From contig CAJLRL010000005.1 in assembly GCA_905209075.1 (NCBI GenBank), positions 1 through 64,000 on the forward strand: 64,000 nucleotides of DNA, written 5' to 3'. Below the pieces are notes generated by a model. The model ran no database searches. It was not told where the DNA came from and saw only the letters and a list, made by a program, of their open reading frames with translations. Position numbers and translations under genes: made by a program. Positions 1-6,888 of this stretch are shown here, piece by piece; the stretch's first letter is position 1; each line of letters opens with the position of its first letter. The stretch is from an uncultured Lachnospiraceae bacterium (GTDB taxonomy: Bacteria > Bacillota > Clostridia > Lachnospirales > Lachnospiraceae).

Positions 1-35
1 TGCTGAAAGGCAAAAAAGTTCAGGAGGTAAGATAG
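1..35 (+). CDS. 3' end of a gene entering from the left edge (partial)
   Basis: An open frame runs from the window edge to a TAG at 33-35 and would encode a basic tail ending LKGKKVQEVR. The stop lies 3 bases before the ATG of the next gene, whose ribosome site sits inside this frame, which fits an operon junction. Too little is present to name the product. Confidence 0.35.
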   Translation, partial: LKGKKVQEVR

Positions 36-38
36 AAA

Positions 39-398
39 ATGACGAAGACAAAAAGAATCATCGGAATGGTACTGGGAATATTGTTTATTGAGCTGCATGA
101 AAAGTTGTCTTTAACAGGTGCAGAAATCAGTTTGAACGAACTACCTGCAGGAGCAAATGTCCCATTTGTTCATTCTCATAAAGAAAATGAAGAAATCTAT
201 GGAATTCTTTCAGGTAACGGCAAAGCCATAATTGATGGAGAAGAAATTAGCCTTTCAACTGGAGACTGGCTAAAAATCGCACCTGCTGCAAAGCGTCAGT
301 TTTTTGCATCCGATATTTCCGGAATTACTTATATCTGCATTCAGGTAAAAGAAAATTCTCTGGAACATTTTACAGCAGAGGATGCCGTAATCGGCTAA
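39..398 (+). CDS. Small single-domain cupin protein
   Basis: This 119-residue protein is one cupin beta-barrel. The first metal-binding motif is visible as HSHKENEEIYGILSG (about residues 46-60), with two His and a Glu at the expected spacing. A weaker second motif lies around GDWLKIAPAAKRQF. Cupins of this size bind a metal and either a small ligand or substrate; the actual role cannot be read from sequence. The start follows an AGGAGG site 12 bases upstream. A strong terminator follows, so it is the last gene of its transcript. The first residues (RIIGMVLGILFIEL) are more hydrophobic than usual for the family, and a shorter product starting at an inner Met is possible. Confidence 0.7.
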   Translation: MTKTKRIIGMVLGILFIELHEKLSLTGAEISLNELPAGANVPFVHSHKENEEIYGILSGNGKAIIDGEEISLSTGDWLKIAPAAKRQFFASDISGITYICIQVKENSLEHFTAEDAVIG

Positions 399-420
399 TT
401 AAAAGTATTTATTTATAGAA

Positions 421-460
421 ATGCACAGTTCCCGATATGCTAAGAACTGTGCATTTTTTT
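421..460 (+). terminator. Intrinsic terminator after the cupin gene
   Basis: Perfect arms ATGCACAGTT and AACTGTGCAT enclose a 14-base loop and are followed by seven T. Confidence 0.85.
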
Positions 461-508
461 CTTCAATTTTACGATTTCTCAATTTTTCGAACTTGAAGTT
501 GTTATATT

Positions 509-1141
509 CTATACTGATACATCAATAGAATTGCGAACTAACCTATTACCATTTTTGACAAGATTAGATTCCACTGATTCTCTTGTGACATTATCAAGAA
601 TACTTGTATCAAACTTTTGTCCCGGTTTCCAATTTGGATTAGCCGATTTCACTGCTGCATACATAGCAGTTCTATACTGTCCTTCGTATTGCTCTAAAGT
701 CCATGTACCACTTAGTCGTTTGTCTTTGCTTACACTTAACTGATAATCTTTAAAAATATCCGAACGCTTCGTTGTATCACCATTTGAAAGACCGTTTTCC
801 TGAATAAATTCCCTCTTAACATTATCAAACATCTTTTGACAATATTCCTCAGATACACTCGTGAGCTGCTGCCATGATGTACCCTTGCCGGTAACATCCA
901 TTCCTGCCACTCCATTTGCATTCAGTAAATCACCATCCGAATCAAATTGCTTCATCAGATTATTAATAATGGTATCTCTTCCACCAAATGTTTCATATAT
1001 CATTCTTTCTTCTGCTGACATCATGGCTTCATTTTGCACAATACCTGATAACCAGCCCTTTTCTTTCAAAGTCTTATATTGTTTGCTATTTGTGTTGATG
1101 CCATTATAGGTATTGCCTAATCCGCTGATATTCATTGACAT
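509..1141 (-). CDS. Unknown protein with an Asp-rich loop
   Basis: The 210-residue product has no signal peptide or membrane segment. I do not recognise the family with confidence; it resembles uncharacterised Firmicutes proteins whose N-terminus reads MNISG..NTYN. The loop DSDGDLLNANG (about residues 67-77) looks like a degenerate Ca-binding EF-hand or dockerin loop, but the spacing is not canonical. The C-terminal half is Lys/Asp/Asn-rich and predicted mostly helical. The ATG follows GGAGG with a short spacer. It faces the cupin gene tail to tail and stands alone, next to the regulator remnant and toxin locus, so it may be part of an accessory insertion. No function is assigned. Confidence 0.6.
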   Translation of the reverse strand: MSMNISGLGNTYNGINTNSKQYKTLKEKGWLSGIVQNEAMMSAEERMIYETFGGRDTIINNLMKQFDSDGDLLNANGVAGMDVTGKGTSWQQLTSVSEEYCQKMFDNVKREFIQENGLSNGDTTKRSDIFKDYQLSVSKDKRLSGTWTLEQYEGQYRTAMYAAVKSANPNWKPGQKFDTSILDNVTRESVESNLVKNGNRLVRNSIDVSV

Positions 1142-1326
1142 ATAAAACCTCCGTGTAAATACATTCTAAATCCGTTTGAATTAACTCTATGCTATATAGT
1201 ATAGATCGTCATAAATCTCCAAGAAATAAAGGAACCCACTTTATTAAGTATTTTTGTTTTTAGCATATTTCTAAAGCACAGAATACCATTGTCTGTTCAT
1301 ACGATCAGTTTCATACTGGTATGTAA

Positions 1327-1515
1327 TCAACTGCACTATCTACTAACTGGGAGCAAGGATATAATTATCCATCTATAGACATGCTTGTATCGATTTCAGA
1401 ATATTTCAAATGTGATTTAGATTATTTGATAGGGCAGCAGTCAATGCCTAATAAGGAGTTTTCTCACATTGCTGATATGATAGGAATTTCAGATTCCTGT
1501 TTTTACTTCGTCTAA
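1327..1515 (+). pseudogene. Remnant of an XRE/Cro-C1-type regulator
   Basis: The frame from 1327 to the TAA at 1513-1515 translates to a clear helix-turn-helix end: NWEQGYNYPSIDMLVSISEY, then FKCDLDYLIG, matching the end of HTH_3 domains (NWE.G..xPSID.L..I..YF..DLDYL.G). It is preceded in frame by a stop at 1324-1326 and lacks the first two helices and any start codon. The C-terminal part (IADMIGISD) also stops early. I read this as a decayed repressor gene. It lies just upstream of the toxin/antisense locus and may be its former neighbour. Confidence 0.65.
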
Positions 1516-1568
1516 TTTCATCTGAAAACATGACATGTTATAAATTATGAACCGTTTTACACTTTTCC

Positions 1569-1597
1569 TTGCATCAACTCATAAGATATGTTATATT
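1569..1597 (+). promoter_or_regulatory. Sigma-A promoter for a short antisense RNA
   Basis: TTGCAT at 1569-1574 and TATATT at 1592-1597 are separated by exactly 17 bases. No ribosome site or reading frame follows, so the product should be a short RNA running toward the toxin gene. Confidence 0.7.
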
Positions 1598-1603
1598 ATG
1601 CGT

Positions 1604-1700
1604 AGAAAAAGGGAAAGCCAGAGAAGCGGCTTACCCAAATAAATTAAGTAACTGTTTTATCAACAGCCGTCATTATTCGCAGTAATGGCGGCTATTTTCG
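1604..1700 (+). ncRNA. Candidate antitoxin RNA, about 95 nt
   Basis: The predicted RNA starts about 7 bases after the -10 box and ends at the hairpin at 1665-1693 followed by T-rich sequence. Its 3' end is antisense to the last codons of the toxin gene. Its 5' end (1611-1636) nearly repeats the 5' end of the toxin transcript (1839-1867, opposite strand). The convergent design with a shared terminator resembles type I toxin-antitoxin loci such as par of pAD1. The RNA itself is inferred. Confidence 0.55.
1665..1699 (+). terminator. Terminator shared by the toxin mRNA and antisense RNA
   Basis: Arms AGCCGTCATTA and TAATGGCGGCT pair with one G-T wobble around a 7-base loop, followed by ATTTTCGTTTT on the plus strand. 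On the minus strand the same hairpin lies just past the toxin stop codon. Confidence 0.7.
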
Positions 1701-1787
1701 TTTTCCCTTGAAAATCGTGTAGCACAATCCAACAAGGGCGCAAATGAATATTCCAATCTGAATTAAGTCAGAGTATGTAACATACAT
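1692..1787 (-). CDS. Holin-like membrane peptide toxin (type I TA candidate)
   Basis: The 31-residue peptide MYVTYSDLIQIGIFICALVG... has a single membrane helix (about residues 8-25) and a basic tail FKGKRK. This matches the putative holin-like toxin family of Firmicutes: tiny, one membrane span, Lys/Arg-rich end. I chose the inner ATG at 1785-1787 because GGAGGG lies 8 bases upstream. The longer 70-codon frame from 1904 has no ribosome site and would start inside the promoter. The gene has its own strong promoter at 1876-1904 and a convergent antisense transcript. Such peptides depolarise the membrane when unpaired from their RNA antitoxin; here that is inference from family and layout. Confidence 0.65.
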   Translation of the reverse strand: MYVTYSDLIQIGIFICALVGLCYTIFKGKRK

Positions 1788-1875
1788 TGGCAACGCCCTC
1801 CTTTCTTTCGTCTGGAGGGTTAGCTCCTCCGAAAAAGAGGGTAAGCCGCCCGGCTCTCTGGTTTCCCATGTGCGA

Positions 1876-1904
1876 AGTATATCATAACTTATCAAATCAG
1901 ACAA
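1876..1904 (-). promoter_or_regulatory. Sigma-A promoter of the toxin gene
   Basis: On the minus strand TTGTCT (1904-1899) and TATACT (1881-1876) are 17 bases apart. The start site would be near 1869, giving a leader of about 80 bases. Confidence 0.7.
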
Positions 1905-1916
1905 CGATATATCGAC

Positions 1917-1947
1917 AAAATCCCCTTAGATTACTCTAAGAGGATTT
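1917..1947 (-). terminator. Terminator after the methyltransferase gene
   Basis: Arms at 1918-1930 and 1935-1947 match in 12 of 13 positions around a 4-base loop and are followed by a short T run on the minus strand. Confidence 0.5.
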
Positions 1948-2055
1948 GCTTATTTCGAAACATTTTTCTATAAAAGTGTGTCAAAAGGTGTGTCAGTCTT
2001 TTATTTCATATCAGAAAAATGTTCCGTAATCCCTATAAAATAAGCATTCTTCGGA

Positions 2056-3372
2056 TTATTTTTCGTCTACAACCTGGAAAATATAGAACTTAAGATAATA
2101 ACTCTCCGGCACATTAGCCGTATTCGCCCACAATATCGGATGATCTGGTCCCTGTGTGCGGAATTCAACCTGACGAAGTCTCTTGTGAACAGCCTTTGCA
2201 GCCTCCTTGACTGTCCTTGCAAGAAGCTCCTGTGTCATAAAGTGCGAACATGAACATGTTGCCAGATATCCGCCATCTTTTACAAGCCTGAGTCCTTTCA
2301 TGTTGATCTCACGATAGCCTTTTATGGCATTCTTTGTAGCTTCACGTGATTTTGTGAATGCCGGTGGATCAAGGATGACTACGTCATATTTCTCACCATC
2401 TGCGGCAAGGTGTGGAAGTTCATCAAGTACGTTTGCGCAGCGAAATTTAACCGTATCTGAGAGGTTGTTTCTCCTGGCATTTTCTGTGGCCTGCTTAACT
2501 GCAAACTCAGATATATCAAGTCCTGTAACCTCTTTTGCCCCTGCGATTCCTGCATTTAGGGCAAATGTTCCCATATGTGTGAAGCAGTCAAGCACCTTTT
2601 TATCCTTACATATACGCTGCATAGCAAGTCTGTTATATTTCTGGTCAAGGAAAAAGCCTGTTTTCTGTCCGTTTACGACATCGACCATGTAACGCACACC
2701 GTTTTCTATAATCTCCACGTTTGTATCAAATTCTTCACCGATAAAGCCTTTTACCTTTGGAAGCCCCTCTTTTTTGCGTTCATTTGCATCACTGCGTTCG
2801 TATACTCCACGTATCTTTATCCCATCCGCAGCGAGTACCTCCTTTAAGAAGTCAACGATCTTCTCCTTAAACTGCTCCATTCCAAGCGCCAGACACTCCA
2901 CGACTAGCACATCTGCATACTTGTCCACCGTGATTCCCGGAAGGAAATCAGCCTCTCCGAATATCACACGGCAGCAATTAAGATCCGGTCTTCCTGTCGT
3001 TCCTATTCCGGCTATTTCAGGCATGCTTCCGGCTCCGCCTTTTGAAGCAGCCCCCTGTAAAAATACACTATCATTCCCACCAGCCATGACCTGTTTACGA
3101 TAATCCCATGCATTCTGCACTCTCATGCGCAGAAAATCATCATCTATAAGCTGATCCGCTTTTCTTGTCATCATTCTGATACGGATTTTTGAATTCTGAT
3201 TGATAAATCCTCGTCCCATCGTGTATCCGTCAAAATCGTGTACTACGACTATGTCCCCGTTTGTAAATTTACCTGTTATAGTGTCTATCTCATTATCGAA
3301 GATCCATGCTCCGCCTGCTTTTATTGTGCGACCTTCGCCTTTTTTCAAAGTTACTATTGTATGATTTTCCAT
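2056..3372 (-). CDS. PUA-domain class I rRNA methyltransferase (RlmI/YccW-like)
   Basis: This 438-residue enzyme should use S-adenosylmethionine to methylate a cytosine in large-subunit rRNA. An N-terminal PUA RNA-binding domain (about 1-80) is followed by the characteristic linker and FGEADFLPGITVDKY. The Rossmann methyltransferase domain has VLDCFTHMGTFALNAG as the SAM loop, and VILDPPAFTKS is the target-binding motif. A catalytic Cys lies in ATCSCSHF. An extra Gly/Ala-rich stretch of about 27 residues (around 104-130) separates the PUA linker from the FGEAD motif and is not usual for the family. It stands alone between two terminators. Confidence 0.85.
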   Translation of the reverse strand: MENHTIVTLKKGEGRTIKAGGAWIFDNEIDTITGKFTNGDIVVVHDFDGYTMGRGFINQNSKIRIRMMTRKADQLIDDDFLRMRVQNAWDYRKQVMAGGNDSVFLQGAASKGGAGSMPEIAGIGTTGRPDLNCCRVIFGEADFLPGITVDKYADVLVVECLALGMEQFKEKIVDFLKEVLAADGIKIRGVYERSDANERKKEGLPKVKGFIGEEFDTNVEIIENGVRYMVDVVNGQKTGFFLDQKYNRLAMQRICKDKKVLDCFTHMGTFALNAGIAGAKEVTGLDISEFAVKQATENARRNNLSDTVKFRCANVLDELPHLAADGEKYDVVILDPPAFTKSREATKNAIKGYREINMKGLRLVKDGGYLATCSCSHFMTQELLARTVKEAAKAVHKRLRQVEFRTQGPDHPILWANTANVPESYYLKFYIFQVVDEK

Positions 3373-3410
3373 GTCTGCTCCTCCATGTGGAATCCAAATA
3401 TTGTAGTCAA

Positions 3411-3449
3411 AAATAAGCTGTCCGCCACGCAGATCAGCTTATTTTTTTA
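3411..3449 (-). terminator. Terminator of the pantothenate operon
   Basis: AAATAAGCTG (3411-3420) pairs with CAGCTTATTT (3435-3444). T-rich sequence follows on both strands; placement after panD supports use on the minus strand. Confidence 0.75.
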
Positions 3450-3487
3450 TTTATTCGATTTTAGCACACTATAACCATTTTTGCATC

Positions 3488-3883
3488 CTAAATAAAATCC
3501 TCTGTAAGCTTTCCGTGCTTTTCATAATTTGTCACACGGGCAATATGATTATCATCATCAACAAATACAACCTTTGGATGATGCTCCTTTGCTTCTTCCG
3601 GTGTCATCTGTGCATAACACATAAGAATGACATGATCGCCTACAGCAACCTGTCTTGCAGCGGCACCATTTAAGCATATCATTCCTGATCCCGGTTCTCC
3701 CGCTATAGTGTATGTCTCAAATCTGTTTCCGTTTTCCACATCGACTATCTGGACAAGCTCGTATTCCATTATTCCTGCTGCTTCAAGAAGCTTTGTGTCT
3801 ACTGTTATACTTCCTACATAATTAAGGTCTGCCTGTTTTACCACAGCCCTGTGGATCTTTCCTTTTAGCATTGTATAGTTCAT
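3488..3883 (-). CDS. panD: Aspartate 1-decarboxylase PanD
   Basis: PanD makes beta-alanine from L-aspartate, for condensation with pantoate by PanC. It is a pyruvoyl enzyme that cleaves itself between Gly24 and Ser25. With the start at 3883 the sequence [13 protein letters not shown]...YVGSI puts the G-S pair exactly at 24-25, which supports this start over a frame beginning at 3916 that overlaps panC. A GAGG ribosome site lies 9 bases upstream. The active-site segment LNGAAAR is present. At 131 residues the length is normal. It is the last gene of the operon. Confidence 0.93.
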   Translation of the reverse strand: MNYTMLKGKIHRAVVKQADLNYVGSITVDTKLLEAAGIMEYELVQIVDVENGNRFETYTIAGEPGSGMICLNGAAARQVAVGDHVILMCYAQMTPEEAKEHHPKVVFVDDDNHIARVTNYEKHGKLTEDFI

Positions 3884-3908
3884 TATTATATCCTCATTTA
3901 ATAATATT

Positions 3909-4748
3909 TTACGCAATAAAATTGTCTATAAGTCTTGTTTTTCCAATGTAAACCGCTATCGCAACAAGTGTTGTTCCCTTTATTTCGTCTACAGGTGTTA
4001 TTGTGTCAAAATCAACCACATCTACATAATCGATTTTTGCAAGTGGTTCTTTATTTATTTCAGCTGTTATTGCATCTTTTACAGCTTTGGCATCCTTCTC
4101 ACCGGCCTCAACGAGTTTCTTTCCTATAGAAAGACTGCGGCTTAATACGAGTGCGGCTTTTCTTTCCTCTGTGTTTAAGTATGTATTTCTTGAACTTTTT
4201 GCAAGTCCATCCTCCTCACGGATTATAGGGCAGCCGATTATCTGTGTATCAACATTTAAGTCTTTGACCATTCTTTTAATTACTGCAAGCTGCTGCGCAT
4301 CCTTCTGCCCGAAATATGCACGATCCGGTGTTACTATATGGAATAATTTAAGTACAACGGTCTGTACTCCCCTGAAATGTATAGGTCTTGTTTTTCCACA
4401 AAGCTCTGTTGTAAGACCATTCATATCAACATAAGAACAGAATCCATCGTCATACATTTCCTCCGGTTCCGGGTGAAAAATAATATCAACACCTGCATCC
4501 TCGCAAAGCTTTGCATCTCTGTCAAGATCCCGTGGATAGCTGTCCAGATCCTCTGTAGGACCAAACTGCATAGGGTTTACAAAAATACTTACTACAACTT
4601 TATCATTTTCGCGTCTTGCCGCATCTATAAGGCTCTTGTGTCCTTCATGTAAATATCCCATTGTTGGCACAAAACCTACGCTTTTTCCTTCTCTTTTCCA
4701 TGCTTTTACAGCATCTCTTACCTGTTTGATCTGTCCATATATTTCCAT
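3909..4748 (-). CDS. panC: Pantothenate synthetase PanC
   Basis: PanC joins pantoate and beta-alanine using ATP through a pantoyl-adenylate. The 279-residue protein shows the nucleotidyltransferase signature [10 protein letters not shown] (residues 28-37), [18 protein letters not shown] for pantoate binding, and KSSRN, the KMSKS-like loop. The ATG follows AAGGAG at 8 bases. It lies 17 bases after panB and 25 bases before panD, so the three are surely cotranscribed. Confidence 0.95.
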   Translation of the reverse strand: MEIYGQIKQVRDAVKAWKREGKSVGFVPTMGYLHEGHKSLIDAARRENDKVVVSIFVNPMQFGPTEDLDSYPRDLDRDAKLCEDAGVDIIFHPEPEEMYDDGFCSYVDMNGLTTELCGKTRPIHFRGVQTVVLKLFHIVTPDRAYFGQKDAQQLAVIKRMVKDLNVDTQIIGCPIIREEDGLAKSSRNTYLNTEERKAALVLSRSLSIGKKLVEAGEKDAKAVKDAITAEINKEPLAKIDYVDVVDFDTITPVDEIKGTTLVAIAVYIGKTRLIDNFIA

Positions 4749-4765
4749 CTTAATTTCTCCTTATA

Positions 4766-5593
4766 CTAATACAATTTATCAATTATTGTCTCATCCATCT
4801 TGAATGTATGCTCTTCTGCCGGGAAAGTTCCCTCTGAAACAGCTTTTTTGTATGCTGTAAATGCTTCATTCATTTCTTTTCCAACCTGTGCAAACTGCTT
4901 TACAAATTTAGGTTTCATATTTGCATACATTGCAAGCATATCCTGATATACAAGCACCTGTCCATCACAGTCAGCGCCAGCCCCAATTCCTATTGTAGGT
5001 ATACTGATGCTCTCTGTTATCTTCTTTGCAAGTGCCTTTGGTACACATTCAAGTACAACCGCAAACGCTCCTGCTTCCTCAACTGCACGGGCATCATCTA
5101 AAAGCTTCTGTGCCGCTTCCTCACCTTTTCCCTGTACCTTAAATCCGCCAAATGCATTTACAGACTGTGGTGTAAGACCGAGGTGGGCGCAGACTGGGAT
5201 CGATGCATCTACGATGGCTTTTATCTGTGGACAGACTTCCTTTCCACCTTCCAGCTTTACAGCCTGTGCATGTCCTTCTTTTACGAGGCGTCCTGCATTT
5301 ACTACCGCATCATAGACTGATGTCTGGTATGACATAAAAGGCATATCTGTCACAAGGAGAGTATCCTTTATTCCTCTTGACACTGCTGCACTGTGGTGTA
5401 TCATATCTTCCATTGTTACTGATAATGTATCCTCATATCCTAAAACAACCATTCCGAGTGAATCCCCGACAAGTATTGCATTAATGCCGGCTTCATCTAT
5501 TAATTTAGCTGTTGAATAATCATAAGCAGTAAGCATAGTAAGCTTTTCGCCGTTTTCTTTTGCCTGTTTAAATGTTACAACTGTGTTTTTCAT
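4766..5593 (-). CDS. panB: 3-methyl-2-oxobutanoate hydroxymethyltransferase PanB
   Basis: PanB transfers a one-carbon unit from methylenetetrahydrofolate to ketoisovalerate, giving ketopantoate, the first committed step. The 275-residue TIM-barrel protein has the metal-binding VGDSLGM (Asp44), [22 protein letters not shown] and VLECVP with its conserved Glu, and IGIGAG near the end. It starts 23 bases after the DUF2520 gene and precedes panC by 17 bases. Confidence 0.95.
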   Translation of the reverse strand: MKNTVVTFKQAKENGEKLTMLTAYDYSTAKLIDEAGINAILVGDSLGMVVLGYEDTLSVTMEDMIHHSAAVSRGIKDTLLVTDMPFMSYQTSVYDAVVNAGRLVKEGHAQAVKLEGGKEVCPQIKAIVDASIPVCAHLGLTPQSVNAFGGFKVQGKGEEAAQKLLDDARAVEEAGAFAVVLECVPKALAKKITESISIPTIGIGAGADCDGQVLVYQDMLAMYANMKPKFVKQFAQVGKEMNEAFTAYKKAVSEGTFPAEEHTFKMDETIIDKLY

Positions 5594-5616
5594 TTCCTTT
5601 TCCTTTCATTACCTGT

Positions 5617-6459
5617 TTAATCATCAAGCAGATCTTCCATCTCTTTGTAATCCTTATCAGGATTTTTGTTTTCAGCAATTTTTACCAATTTTTTACCAAG
5701 CAATTTGTACAATTTGACATCTTGTTCATCCAGACAAGATATATGCTTTTGTACCGTCTGCACGTCTCCTCTTTCAATTGGTCCGGTAAGTGCTTTGCTG
5801 CAGCCACTTGAAATAACATTTTCTATATTTCTTCTTACAAGCTGCGCCGTTGCACAAACCGCATCGTCCCTCGAAAATCCGCATTCCTCCAAAAGACTGT
5901 ATCCCATATCCAAAACAGCAATTACCTGATTGCTCAAAATACTCGCTGCCGCATGATATTTCGCCTTCTTTGCTCCATCGATACAGCATATTTCGTTTCC
6001 AAAAGAACGGAATAATTCTGAAATGACTTTTACGGCATGTTCCTGTCCTTCCACTGTAAAAAATGCATTGTTTAATTGTTCAAAAGATGAAAATCTGTTA
6101 CTGAACGGTAACATCGGATGAATCGAACAGCATGATACCTCCATGTGTTCGCTACCAGAAAATGAATCGGATGATAATGCGCCACTGCAATGACATATGA
6201 TCTGATCCTTAAGAGACAGCTTCTTTAATTCGTTCCACACTGGTATTATGTATGAATCCGGTGTGGTAATAAATATTATTTCTGAGTTTTCTGCCAAATG
6301 GCATAATGATCCAAAAATCTCTGTCTTTGTAAACTCTGCCGCTTCTTTTGCTGCTGCAGAATCAACATCATAATAACCTGCAAGCCGGGCACCTTTTTCT
6401 TTCATATATCTGCCTATAGAACAGCCCACTCTGCCTGCACCTATTATACCTATTTTCAT
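5617..6459 (-). CDS. Rossmann/DUF2520 dehydrogenase in the pantothenate operon, probable ketopantoate reductase
   Basis: The 280-residue product has an N-terminal NAD(P)-binding fold (GIIGAGRVGCSIG, residues 4-16) and a helical C-terminal DUF2520 half with the conserved block AKYHAAASILSNQVIAVLD. It resembles the ketopantoate reductase/6-phosphogluconate dehydrogenase superfamily but is not a classical PanE. The operon has panB, panC and panD but no panE, and this gene comes first, so it most likely supplies the missing reduction of ketopantoate to pantoate. That assignment is inference from context and fold. I placed the start at 6459 (AAGGTGG upstream); the frame stays open for 94 more codons without a matching domain. 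Confidence 0.75.
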   Translation of the reverse strand: MKIGIIGAGRVGCSIGRYMKEKGARLAGYYDVDSAAAKEAAEFTKTEIFGSLCHLAENSEIIFITTPDSYIIPVWNELKKLSLKDQIICHCSGALSSDSFSGSEHMEVSCCSIHPMLPFSNRFSSFEQLNNAFFTVEGQEHAVKVISELFRSFGNEICCIDGAKKAKYHAAASILSNQVIAVLDMGYSLLEECGFSRDDAVCATAQLVRRNIENVISSGCSKALTGPIERGDVQTVQKHISCLDEQDVKLYKLLGKKLVKIAENKNPDKDYKEMEDLLDD

Positions 6460-6658
6460 GCTACCACCTTCTTTCAACTGCCGGTCGGATTTCTTTTTAT
6501 AAGCCCCAAAGCCTTGTTTCTGCTGCACGTAGTATAATCTCCACTTAAGCTGTATGGTCGATTTACCATTGTGTCTGAATTTCCGCCGGATTCTTTTAGT
6601 CATCAGGTGACAACATATCCTCCGTGATACAGTTTCTTTCGAATACCGTTCGCATTCC
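6460..6658 (-). promoter_or_regulatory. Long 5' leader of the pantothenate operon
   Basis: About 190 bases separate the predicted start site (near 6652) from the first gene. It contains a GGAGGAT site near 6617-6623 not placed for the main start and a small hairpin ATGGT/ACCAT. Pantothenate genes in Firmicutes can carry the pan RNA motif; I cannot confirm its conserved bulged adenosines here. Confidence 0.3.
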
Positions 6659-6687
6659 ACTATAACACATTGTTTTTTTTTTAACAA
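6659..6687 (-). promoter_or_regulatory. Sigma-A promoter of the pantothenate operon
   Basis: On the minus strand TTGTTA (6687-6682) and TATAGT (6664-6659) are 17 bases apart, and the spacer includes an A tract. Confidence 0.65.
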
Positions 6688-6727
6688 CTCAAACTTCACA
6701 CATGTAAAATGTTGCGGCTCTTTCGAT

Positions 6728-6761
6728 GTTGCTGGTCGCACTGTTAGGTATGAACAGTAAC
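6728..6761 (+). repeat. 34-base dispersed repeat, copy 1
   Basis: The 34 bases match the reverse complement of 22897-22930 at all but two positions. The core is an inverted repeat, ACTGTT and AACAGT, around a 7-base loop. Flanks do not match, so the unit is short. It lies between the pantothenate promoter and the divergent glycosyltransferase gene. Confidence 0.7.
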
Positions 6762-6888
6762 CTTTCGATTATTTATGAACTTAATAGTTACTAATATCCA
6801 ATAATATCCGATATATATTTATATACCCCACCCATATTGATTTATGCCGGAAATCCGGGGGAAATTATACCGATACGGAGTTAATACT

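Larger units (their letters stand above)
1611..1867. repeat. Inverted repeat at the 5' ends of the two convergent transcripts
   Basis: Segment 1611-1636 and the reverse complement of 1839-1867 are near copies: both begin GGGAAA, contain CCAGAGA and end CGGCTTACCC. Each copy can fold into its own small hairpin (AAGCC with GGCTT in the first). The two RNAs therefore carry the same 5' structure. Confidence 0.6.

Noticed and set aside
1788..1904. Extended N-terminus for the holin-like peptide
   Set aside because: The extension begins inside the promoter, lacks a ribosome site and is hydrophilic; the inner ATG has GGAGGG at ideal spacing.
6460..6741. 94-codon N-terminal extension of the DUF2520 protein
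   Set aside because: It spans the likely promoter and leader, has no domain, and the Rossmann motif sits directly at the inner ATG with a ribosome site.
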